Assembly: GCA_037974665.1 (NCBI GenBank)
Contig: CM075772.1
Location: 42,684,552-42,748,551 of the forward strand
Length of the DNA: 64,000 bases
Direction of reading: 5' to 3'
From: Ehretia macrophylla
Taxonomy: Eukaryota; Streptophyta; Magnoliopsida; Boraginales; Ehretiaceae
This document shows positions 10,655 to 20,311 of this stretch, one piece after another. The notes below the pieces were generated by a model, which did not search any database, was not told the origin of the DNA, and saw nothing but the letters and a program-made list of their open reading frames with translations. Every line of letters starts with the position of its first letter. Within the stretch, counting starts at the first letter, position 1. The translations under genes and the position numbers were made by a program.

Positions 10655-11345
10655 AAAAAGTTTTTTTATTTATTTATAATTCAGTAAATTTTATTGCAAG
10701 AAATCAAAGTACATCAAGTACAACATGTTACACAGCGAAGAAAACATCCAGTACAAAAACCAAAATCAGGAATCACAGATTTGAAAAGGTCAAATCAAAA
10801 ATCAAAAGGAAATTCAGAAACGAAAAATTCCCCAATTGTTAAGCGCTGTTTTGTTGATAGTTGAGTTGATGAAGCTCCACCCCAGCGTAATTTTTGAGTT
10901 TACATCGTTACGATAACATTGAAAATTTGTTCTTCAATGAGAGCCACTTTCTGAAAAATACGCCTATTTCTCTCAAACCAAATGTAATAGACAGCAGCAC
11001 AAAAGAAAATTCTGAATAATTGAATTCTTGCATCGCCTCTTCTGTGATCAAAAGTTGAAGCTAGAGATGTTCAAGATTTTAGGGAGAGTGAAAATCAATT
11101 AATCAATGGACAGAAGAGATAACCCCTGCTTCCAAATTCTCCCAGTGAAAGAGCATTCAAAAAACAGGTGTTCATTTGTTTCACATCCCATGAAGCAAAA
11201 AATGCAATTTGAGTTATTTTGAGCTCCCCAGGAAACGAGTTTGTATTTGGTTGAGAGCCTATTCAAGATAGCGAGGTAGGAGATGAAACTGTGCTTAGGG
11301 ATGCAATTATTAAACCAAACAAGATTGTACCATTGTTTCTGTTAT
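10655..11345 (-). pseudogene. LINE (L1-type) 3' fragment, reverse-transcriptase zinc-binding region
   Basis: Minus-strand translation from about 11340 shows the plant zf-RVT pattern: NCIPKHSFISYLAILNRLST, then CIFCFMGCETNEHLFFEC, then IWKQG. After frame breaks comes YYIWFERNRRIF. The order and motifs are those found at the C-terminus of plant L1-type LINE ORF2 proteins. Stops interrupt it. An A-rich tail on the minus strand (T-run near 10658 on plus) marks the probable 3' end. It is a dead 5'-truncated copy. Confidence 0.8.
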
Positions 11346-11404
11346 ATTCTTAGTAAGTGTTACGTACCACCCTATTTTCATCACTCATTTATTACCTTTT
11401 ATGT

Positions 11405-11800
11405 AAATGTTTAATTAGTATGCTAAAAAAAGAGAGAAAAAAATATAAAAATTTGTTATTTTTACATGCATGCTAACTAAGCATTTATAAATGAGAGGAG
11501 ATATATCAATGGTTTTTTTTTTCAAAATTTCCTCGTGAGAGTAATGTCCCTATTCGAATCTGCGATGGCAACCTTGAGATGATCAAACAAAATCTCATCT
11601 ACATCGCATGATTATTTTATTATTGTTATTTAATCATCATGTACATCGCATTTTTTTTATTTATTTATTTAGTCATCATGTACATTGCATTTTTTTTTTT
11701 AGTTTAAGCGAGACCTACCTACAAACATATATATATATACTAAAAGAAAATACTTACGAGAATTGATATTATGATCTTTCGCATTCACAGCGAGAAATAT
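11405..11800 (+). repeat. Segmental duplication, copy B
   Basis: This is the partner of 10074-10540, offset by about 1.2-1.3 kb and separated from it by the minus-strand LINE fragment. It lacks the 84-bp hairpin. Confidence 0.75.
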
Positions 11801-11929
11801 ATCAGAGAACGATTTTATCAAAGAATTATCATTGACAAGTAAAGATAAATATCTAGTACAACTCATTCTTTTGTACTGGATGCACTTGGAAGAAATGCTC
11901 AAGCTGTGCTTCCTATACTAAGGGTCTGT

Positions 11930-12270
11930 TTGTAAAAGATTACGAAAAGTCCTACAAAATGGTCAAGACCTTCTGTTCATGTGTTTACCACCTCTGGCAT
12001 GAACGTAATGCACGCATTTTCAACAACACCTTTGCTAATGAGGAACAAATCATCAACAAGATTAAAGATGATGTCCGATGCAAGTTTCTTGGGGGGAAGA
12101 AATTCAAGAGCTGCCTGATTAATAGGGAAATCTGTAAAAATTTCAATCTTTGGGAACTAATTGAATAGTCTCTAGTCGTATAGTTTGTAACTTGCCTCTT
12201 GTAATGGCTTGTCTATATGTTTTTAGAGTGAAATGAAATCTTTACTTGCTGACCGAGCAAAAAAAAAATC
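11930..12270 (+). pseudogene. LINE (L1-type) 3' terminus with poly-A
   Basis: A 69-aa frame (11959-12168) contains VYHLWHERNARIFNN, the typical end of the RT zinc-binding region in plant L1 LINEs. It then runs through a 3' UTR to an A9 run at about 12261-12270 preceded by TGCTGACCGAGC. It is strongly 5'-truncated. Its orientation is opposite to the fragment at 10655-11345. Confidence 0.78.
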
Positions 12271-12308
12271 TTTAAGATCTTCCCTTTTTTATGTTTCTCT
12301 TATTTTTT

Positions 12309-12430
12309 AGGCATATTATGGGCCATTAAATATAGAGTAATAAATTAATTATTTAAATATTTTAAAAAGGTTTAAAATAAGTGTCTAAGATTAATTAAAA
12401 GTACCAAATTTAATGGCTCATAATACACCT
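12309..12430. mobile_element. 122-bp MITE-like inverted repeat
   Basis: The ends AGGCATATTATGGGCCATTA and the complement of TAATGGCTCATAATACACCT match at about 20 of 23 positions. The interior is AT-rich. I could not find a clear target duplication, so the superfamily is unassigned. Confidence 0.65.
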
Positions 12431-13120
12431 CATTTAAAAAAAAAGAAAAAATCAACAAAGGCGAGAAATTATAAACCCCGCCACTTTGTTAAATGACAAG
12501 CTCTTCCTTTCTAGTAACTAATACACTATTAAGAGGAAAAAAGAGATTAATGCATATTCAAGTAATATTATCTCTTTCTCTTTTATATTCAAGAGATATT
12601 ACCTCTCTCTAAAATCATCGTATTTCTTTAATTTTCTTATCATAACTTCTTATCATTAAGTTGCACTACCATCCGAACAGCATGTAAAATGCATCTATTG
12701 TGTTTAATTAGATATTATGCGAAATTTCACATGGCCTAACTTCACATCTAGTTGACAATTACTGTGCGTTTACCGCAACAAATCATAGCCTCACACCTCC
12801 TAAGGATGAATTCAGGACTTTTTTCAACGCACAATTTAATACTGATATATATTTTTTAATTTTTTTAGTGAAAATTAATTAACTTTTTAAACTAAAAATA
12901 CTTTTATTTATAAAAATATGTTGAAATCAATAGGAATTATAACCGTCACTATTCCTTACATACATCTATGGTTCACGTCTCACAAGTTCACACCTGACAC
13001 ATCTACCGGTTATATTATATTCAGTTATAATATACGCGTGGTCTACATGACGTCATGTGGCAAGATTATTCTTATTGCGTTTGTATCTCTAAAAAAAAAA
13101 GATGGTGCAATGATTGAAGA
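12431..13120. other. Intergenic AT-rich sequence, nothing recognised
   Basis: There is no coding similarity. A plus-strand ORF around 12918-13172 has no recognisable domain or codon character. Confidence 0.5.
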
Positions 13121-14890
13121 GCGGCGTTTGGTTCATGGAATGATTTTTCATTCTTGGGAAGAACATTCATGAGAATGACATTCCCAAGAATGTGGTTGAA
13201 ATTGTTTTGTATGTTATATTGTTATATTTGGTTGAGACTCAATATTCTTGAAAATCTTGAACAATTTTTCAACAATGTCCTAACTCAAAAAAAACAAAAG
13301 TGTCAAAAAACTATACAAGTCATGATACACATTGTACACTTTTGCCAATACGCGAGCAAAAAAAAGTCTAATGTATTTATACAAGTAAATAAATTTATTT
13401 TTATATTTGTAAATTTTAACTTTAAGTTAAAATTTTAAATTTGAAAAATTAAAAATTTAGATTTATTTTTGAAAAATAAAATAAAATTTAAAAACTATTT
13501 TATTTATTTTTAGTTTTATTTTTCAATTTTTCAATTTTTCAATTTAGTTTAAAATTTTTAATTTTATAATTTAGCATTTAAAATATAAATTTAATTTAGC
13601 TTAAAATTTTAATAATTTTTTATTTATTTTATTTAATTTTTATTAGTGATGAGAGCTCCCAACTCCCATCTTGGAGACTTCCATTGATACTCAATTTGGA
13701 TTTTCGCAACGAACCCATCAAGAAGCTTGGCATAGGTAGTGTTTGGGAGCTCTTTCTCAATGTTCATTTCCACACGAATTCGAGAATAGCCTAAGGGGGT
13801 GTTTGGTTCACAAAATCATATAGGATTTCCAAGAATGTAAAATCTAGAATATGTTATTCCCATGTTTGATTCACGGAATAAAAAAATATTCTCACGAATA
13901 TCACATTTTTGGGAATGCAATATTCTCATGATTTACTCAATTTCTATTCCCATGTGAGGGGGGTGGGAATCTTATATTCCCAAGTAGTTAGAATGTTTTG
14001 GAGAAAACAAAAGACAAAAATACCCATCTTAAAAAATGCAAAATTAAAACAAATAACATAACATAATTCAAAAAATAAATTAAAAAGTAAAACATAAAAA
14101 TTAAAAAAATTTAAAAATTTAAAAAATAAAATAAATAATAAACTAAAAATAAGATAAAATAAAATAAAAATATAAAAAAAAAAAGAAATAAAATAATATA
14201 AAATAAAATAAAAATAAGATAAAAAATAAAAATATAAAAAATCAAATAAAATTAAAATAAAATAAAAATAAATAATAAAATGAGATAAAATAAAAATAAG
14301 ATAAAATAAAATGAAATAAATTATAAAATAAAAAAATAAATAAAAAATAAAAAATAAATAATAAAAATAAATAAAAATTAAATTAGTAATTAAAATAAGA
14401 TATAATAAAAAAATTAATAAGAATAAAATAAAATAAAAGTAAAAAATTAAAATATTTAGAAAAATAAAATATTAAGCTAAACTAACATTTTATAATTTAA
14501 ATAAAAAATTAAATAACATAAAATTAAATTAAAAATAAAATAAAATAAGATGAAGTAAAAAAATAAAATAAATAAGGATAAAATAAGAAAAATTAATAAG
14601 AATAAAAGTAAATAAAATAAAATATTTAGAAAATAATAAAATAAAAATAAGAATAAATTAAATTAAATTAAAATTATTAGTTTTTTTTGGAGTTAGGGCA
14701 TTGTTGAAAAATTGCTCAAGATTCCTAAGAATATTGAATTTAACCAAACATAACAAAAAAATATTCATAGGAATATTTTTGACATACCAAACTATTTTAA
14801 TCACATTCTCGGGAATAACATTCATGTGAATGTCATTTCTAAAAATGTTATTTCCATGAATGAAAAATCAATTCATGAACCAAACGCCCT
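13121..14890. mobile_element. Long-TIR nonautonomous element (about 1.77 kb)
   Basis: Left (13121-13290) and right (about 14690-14890) ends are inverted copies of roughly 170 bases, starting GGCGTTTGGTTCATG on each side with around 75% identity by eye. Between them are a unique segment (13650-14030), which includes a second start-like motif GGGGTGTTTGGTTCAC at about 13796, and a long A/T simple-sequence block. No transposase is present. Long TIRs suggest a Mutator-like or foldback element. No target duplication was identified. Confidence 0.6.
14035..14685 (+). repeat. A-rich low-complexity block (ATAAAATAAAAAT-type)
   Basis: About 650 bases consist almost wholly of A and T, with purines nearly all on the plus strand and variable AAAATA/AAATAA units. 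It sits inside the long-TIR element. Confidence 0.9.
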
Positions 14891-14983
14891 CTAAATGTGC
14901 TCTCTACGATGTGAGAGAGTCCATTTGCAAAGGAGTACCAAGATTACTTCTAATGTAACTAAAATCGGCTCTCGACCAAGGTC

Positions 14984-15271
14984 CACGTGGAACATTTTTG
15001 AGTTTCATCTAAATCGAAACTTTGTCACATATTATGTTAACTAGTTGTGTGTTTGGCTCCCTTTTTTTTTTTTGGGTCCTGATCCACGTAGACAAAGGGC
15101 GAACACTCATCGTTTACGACATAAACTCACGTGGAACATTTTTGAGTTTCATCTAAATCGAAACTTTGTCACATATTATGTTAAATAGTTGTGTGTTTGG
15201 CTCCCTTTTTTTTTTTTGGGCCCTGATCCACGTAGACCAAGGGCGAACACTCACCGTTTACGACATGAACT
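14984..15271 (+). repeat. Tandem duplication, 144-bp unit, two copies
   Basis: CACGTGGAACATTTTTGAG begins at 14984 and again at 15128. The unit includes a T11-12 run and a piece of mitochondrial rRNA sequence, so the duplication happened after that DNA arrived. The two copies differ at only a few positions. Confidence 0.9.
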
Positions 15272-15328
15272 ACCAGAGCATCTAATCCTGTTCGCTCCCC
15301 ATGGTTTCACACCCCAGCGTCGGTTGCA
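15217..15328 (-). pseudogene. rrn18: Mitochondrial 18S (16S-like) rRNA gene fragment in nuclear DNA (NUMT)
   Basis: Read on the minus strand, the sequence carries the conserved small-subunit rRNA block around GGATTAGATnCnCTGGTAGT (here GGATTAGATGCTCTGGTAGT), followed by TAAACGGTGAGTGTTCGCCC and GGTCTACGTGGATCAGGGCCC. The last segment matches the plant mitochondrial 18S gene rather than the plastid 16S gene. Several substitutions and a junction to a poly-A run (on that strand) show it is a dead nuclear insertion. A shorter second piece is in the first unit of the 144-bp duplication (about 15073-15127). Confidence 0.82.
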
Positions 15329-15344
15329 AAGGAGAAGAGGATGG

Positions 15345-15450
15345 TGATTGATGTGCCGTAGTTGATTTTCAAGTTGGAAAAGGTACAAACCATTGCCGGG
15401 AGACTTAATCACCACATTCCCAAACTGTTTCCATTGAGTATATGCCAATA
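15345..15450 (-). pseudogene. Possible DUF4283-like LINE ORF1 fragment
   Basis: The minus-strand frame reads WKQFGNVVIKSPGNGLYLFQ, similar in pattern to the DUF4283 domain of plant non-LTR elements (W..lG....k..g.glflF.F). It is only about 35 residues, with stops on both sides, so this is a weak call. Confidence 0.3.
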
Positions 15451-15459
15451 TGTTGATTA

Positions 15460-16215
15460 CATTTGGAGATTACACTAAATCAGTTCTGACTAGGTCAAGG
15501 GTAATAATGTCTTTTTGAACCAAAATGACTCTAGCAACAAGATTTTAGTTTTTGCAATATCGCCAGCCATTTCTTAGCAGAACAATGAAAAAGATACAGG
15601 AGAAGTCCACCAACAACTAAATTATATTCTTTTCTTTTTTTTTCTTTTTTTGAGAAGTAACAATTAACTTATGTTCTTAATACCTACTATTTACATGAAT
15701 TAAATTTTCTTATAAAAAGAACACAGTATAATCCAATCACCTTCCTCCATAACTCTTATAAATTTCAGAGATTTCACTTGTTTAGAGTAATGAAAGTCAT
15801 GTATGTGAAATAGGTAATCAAAACAAGAGTATATATCACTCTTTCACTCCTTGACATTCCAAATTTAATTTTCCCGAAACTCCGTTCCACAGCCTATTTC
15901 CCATGTACCAAGTTGCACAAAAAAGCAAAGCAAAAAAACATATAAGCATGTCATACTAAATTTGCACAAGAATAGTATATTCAAACTGGGGGAAAGCGTA
16001 ATTTAGACCTTGCTAATGCTATTAATCAAAGTAGTCTACAACATTACGAAGTAATTAGAAGTTAAATTGCAGCCTACTTAAGCTTGTAATGTAAACTTTT
16101 GCTAATAAAGAAAGATATTGTGAGCTAGTAGCTGGAATACACACAGTATGAGCAGTTTGATTAAGAAGAGAAAGCGAATATACAAGAGGGAAATTGCTTT
16201 AAGAGGGAAATATCA
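15460..16215. other. Intergenic, probable 3' flank of the Ycf20-like gene
   Basis: No gene is recognised. The 3' UTR of the minus-strand gene ending at 16216 must lie in the upper part. Confidence 0.5.
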
Positions 16216-16683
16216 TCAACTGGCAAGTTTAAAAGCATCGATGAAAAGACCATAAGTAAAACCCATCTTGAAATTGTTTAATAGGGCAAGGGGGAAAGTC
16301 ACTTTCGGCCTGCTGTAATAGAAACTCGTCGCATACTCGGTGATGAGGACACACAACACAGCTGCAATTACATCATTGACTCCTAAAGCTCCAAAAGATA
16401 AGGATATAGTTTGTGCCACATAAAAACCACCGAGTAGGGATATACCTCCAAAAAGTGCCCGACGAGAAGGACTTCTAAAGTAATTTCTTGAGATTTCTGG
16501 CACTAATCTTATAATATCAACAAGCCGTCGAGGCCCTTCGTTGTCCTGCACAGCCAGGACAATGAATGAAGAAGATGACGATCTTGAAACAAATGTTCTG
16601 CAACCACTACGCAAAAGATTGGATCTGGGAATAAAGCTGTTTCCCAGAAGGCTTAGAGAAGTCGAAGTGATGGAGTATGCCAT
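16216..16683 (-). CDS. Ycf20-like protein (DUF565), plastid-targeted
   Basis: Single exon, 155 aa. Residues 1-45 are rich in Ser, Arg and Leu with few acids (MAYSITSTSLSLLGNSFIPR), as expected for a chloroplast transit peptide. The rest matches the Ycf20/DUF565 family: RRALFGGISLLGGFYVAQTI (75-94), a second hydrophobic segment GVNDVIAAVLCVLITEY (101-117), then FYYSR and the conserved tail LLNNFKMGFTYGLFIDAFKL. The family comes from a cyanobacterial and algal plastid gene. Arabidopsis relatives (NPQ6/NPQ7 type) affect non-photochemical quenching, so a thylakoid membrane role is likely. The biochemical activity is unknown. The frame is intact with no odd features. An intron in the 5' UTR is possible but not visible. 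Confidence 0.9.
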   Translation of the reverse strand: MAYSITSTSLSLLGNSFIPRSNLLRSGCRTFVSRSSSSSFIVLAVQDNEGPRRLVDIIRLVPEISRNYFRSPSRRALFGGISLLGGFYVAQTISLSFGALGVNDVIAAVLCVLITEYATSFYYSRPKVTFPLALLNNFKMGFTYGLFIDAFKLAS

Positions 16684-19190
16684 TTGAGATGTCCCTTTAA
16701 TGTCTAGAAAGCACCATTAATTTCCTGGATGTAATAATTAAGAGACGCTTAAGCTTCCCCAATGCACAATTTTTAAGCAGCACCAAAGAAACCAAGAGAG
16801 TTGAATAATCACTTTAAGACAAAAATCACGTGCTCAATTAGATGCAAAATCTTAAAAAGGATAGATTTACAGAGTGCTTTGGATGCATTCACTTTACTGG
16901 GCAATGAACAATATGTATTCAGAGGCAAGTGCAGAAAAGGAAGTTTGAACCATGACAGCAGTGAGGAATAAGAAAGCGCATTTACAGGACGAACTTAACT
17001 GAAGGCAGAGATGGCGCAATCAATTGAAGGATCAAAACTAAAATTGTTTGGGTAGTTAATATGAAGTTCGTTTTTAGATATAAATGATTTTTCAAGTTCA
17101 TACATGCTAAAAATTACATGAATCTACTTCGTAAGGACTAATTGTCATCAAATGACATAAAAACAGCTGTAAAGCCAGTAATTCACATAGACAAAGCATC
17201 AGTGGACTAAATGAATTAACTATTCAAAAGCATAATATAAATTTCAACTGGATATCAACAATATACCTAATCTAGATCTATAAAAATCTCCATTATCTTT
17301 TCATTTTGGTTCCATCAGATTTACAAATGAGTTACATGAGGCGGGCTGATTGAGCATATTTCATGCTCTAGTTAAAGAACTCCCAGAAGGAAGCCATGAA
17401 CCTATTCCTTTTACAATATAAAGACCATCATATTCACCATGTTACACTACGACCATATGCGAAGCTTGATTTGTCAGAAGCAATTCCAAACAAGTTATAA
17501 GATCTCACCATGTTTTAGGAGGCACTCCTGATGCGCACCTCAACAAGTATACACAAACAATGCGAAGAATAAAAAGTTGGAGCAATTAATATCAGTTAGT
17601 AGTCCATCAAGGAGTCATTAGGTACAAATCGACGGACAAAGGCATTCCTCTCACCATCTCCATTCGAATTGAGACTTTATACTAGTAATGGCAGTCGAGG
17701 GTGTTGAAGTAGGTTAGATGCAATTAACTTAGCACGTGAAAGAAGAGAAACATCGATATAACATATCTAATCTAAACATAAAGATATCTTTCATCCAATT
17801 TACATGTATGCATAACAATATCCCATTTTTATCCAGATTTGCGCCTTTTTTCACATTTCCTCACACCCTCTACATTTTCTTTTTCGAAAGCATTCTATCA
17901 TAAAAACCCAAAGAATTAATATCAAAAAAACAATGCTTTTCTCAAACTTTTAACATCGCATACTTCAAGTTAATTAACGCACTAATATTCCAAATTTAAG
18001 CTTAAAAAAATGCTCTCATTAGGCAAATTATTGTGAACAGTTAAAACTAATGGCCAGCAACAGCATAATACACCAAACAATTAAGTCGAAAGCTATTAAG
18101 CATTATATTACATTATCTATCTCCAATTATAAAGAAACTAAGCACAGATTTATTCTTCAGTCAAAAAAAAAAACAAAAACAAAAACAAAAAAGCTAAATA
18201 ATTAAAATGGGGTCACATCCAAAACTTGAAAACAGTAAAGTAGAGGAAGCAAAGCAACCATCCAACTACATAACAGTACTGAAACGTATAAACAGAGGGA
18301 AAATATTGGAAAAGAGAAACAAATAAACTTGAAAATGGAAAACTTTGAAGTAAACAAAGATGATAGATGTGTGTGTGTGTGTGTTTTACCTTTAACTTCC
18401 TATCTGAGCATTCAACGCAACAAGAGAGAAACCGAGACCTGAGGGAGCAGTTTTGGTTTTTTGGCCATCTCATTTTCTTTATTTTCTTTCTTTTTTTTTC
18501 CCTTTTTTTGTGGGTGCGCGTAGTTTTGCTTTTACTTTCTCTTTTCTTTTTCTTTTTCTTTTTCTTTTTCTTTTTCTTTTTTCTTTTCAAAATTCTTCTC
18601 TCATTTTCAGCTAAGAATCCTCTCTTTTCTTAAATTTTCCCTTTCAAAAATGAGGTAAATTGTAAGTCATCGGGTTTAGTCTTCATAGAATTGTACCATT
18701 TATTTTAAAAATATTTTTTCATAAAGGATGTGAAATATATGTTAAACCCTTCTCAAAGTTCATAATTTACCTTTTTCCCTTTTTTTTCTTTTGTTTCCTT
18801 GTTTTCCTTTATGCTTTTCATAATTGAAAGCCCCATTAGCTTTAAGGATGAAAGGCTACTATGACTTAATCTATTAGTTTGGATTATATTAAATAATTGA
18901 CTTGATAATTTAAAAGCAAGATTACAATTATTGAATATGGATTAGCAATTTGGGTAATAGTATGTTGATTACCTTATATGGTACGGATATTGTTCAACTA
19001 ATTATAAAAAAAATAAAAAATAAAAACTTTGATTTCATCCGAGCAATCAAAATTTTCTAATTAAATCAATAAAATGATCCATACCTAAGACCGATGATTA
19101 GGTTTAAGAGCTTTTAAGAGAATTAGATTAATAAATAAAGCCGTGTCTATTCCTCCAATTTTGGTTTCTAATAAATCATAATTAGTTCTA
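16684..19190. other. Intergenic region with simple repeats, no gene seen
   Basis: It contains the upstream region of the Ycf20-like gene, a (GT)n run at 18367-18385 and a TTTTTC-type pyrimidine tract at 18530-18600. Long ORFs across the pyrimidine tract encode only Phe/Leu or Lys runs and were not called. Confidence 0.6.
18480..18600 (+). repeat. (TTTTTC)n pyrimidine microsatellite
   Basis: A nearly pure pyrimidine stretch contains about nine TTTTTC-like units between 18537 and 18590. Confidence 0.9.
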
Positions 19191-19194
19191 TAAA

Positions 19195-19635
19195 ATAGTC
19201 ATTAGGCTTGTTATGTTATATAGTTCGGAGTGTTAGGTGTGAAATATCAACATGTTCATAAAATGTCGGTGACTGATATGAGAATGTTGAAATAGATGTG
19301 TGACAAAACTAAGAAGGACAAGATTAAGAATGAAATAATACGTGAAAGAGTGGAGCAGCCCCGATTGAGAAATAAGATGAGAAAAAATCGTCTAAAATGA
19401 TTTAACTACATAAAGAGACAACCTGTTGCGGCGCCTATTAGAAGGTACGAAAATTTAAAATAATACACTATAAGAGGGGTAAAAATAGACTTAAAATTAC
19501 TTAGACGAAAACAATTAGACAAACCTCACGTGTATGAATCTCATAAAAAAAATACCTCTACAAAAAAGAATAACATCACATGATCCATATAACCGATCCC
19601 ACCTAGTGAAACAAAACTTAATTTGATTTGATTTG
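19195..19635 (+). pseudogene. RTE-type LINE 3' fragment with GATTT-repeat tail
   Basis: Plus-strand codons from about 19278 read MRMLK, stop, MCDKTKKDKIKNEIIRERV, matching the C-terminal MRMLRWMCG.T..DKIRNE region of plant RTE-clade reverse transcriptases. KMRKNRLK, IKRQPVAAPIRR and, further on, an RSHL-like end follow. Multiple stops and frame changes show decay. The copy ends in TTTGATTTGATTTGATTTGG at about 19622-19641; a short-repeat tail instead of poly-A is typical of RTE elements. Confidence 0.75.
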
Positions 19636-19644
19636 ATTTGGTTT

Positions 19645-20311
19645 AATAATTTTGTACAAGACTGCCGAAATTGTTAGCTTTGTATATTCTTCAATTTCCT
19701 CTTTCAAACACGATCCTTGACCATGGTTTACGTATAGTTCTCTACCAAGTAGAGTTATCGCGATGGGATGATAACTATACATACAATTATAACGATAGCA
19801 TAGATATATAATTCCATAGCGATAGTCCTCTAGTAGAGAATCAAACATAGGCATGTCCCATCAAGATAACCTAGTAGAGGGTCCACAAGCAGTGACAATT
19901 ACCTATGAAGACTCACTTTTGCACGACTCAAAGTCACTTCCTATGAGTCACCAGCATATTCTTCAACAGAGAGAGCTATCGAAAAACATAGTTAATTAAG
20001 AAGAGATCCTCTCAAGACAAAAAAAAAAAAAAGGAATACTTCATCGATAGTTTAGTACATAAAAGAGATAAGATAGCTACGATGAAGTACAGACATGTGT
20101 TATCTTCCCTAACATTTCAAACATGATGAATTATCAGAACATCACAAAACCCAGCAGCAGAGAAGATTAACACTCCCCAGAGAACAAAATAAAGAAAAGT
20201 CTTCGTCAATATCTGACTGTTAGCCCATCCACCGCATCTCCCAAGCGCTCAAGTCAGTGATCGCGGATCAGGTAGATCCTTCATAAATTTGAACTACATT
20301 TGTTCGAACGC
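19645..20311. other. Intergenic, includes 3' flank of RPN1
   Basis: No gene is recognised. The 3' UTR of the minus-strand RPN1 gene lies in the upper few hundred bases. Confidence 0.5.

Noticed and set aside
18213-18633. ORFs with Lys or Phe runs
   Set aside because: They are produced by the TTTTTC tract on either strand.
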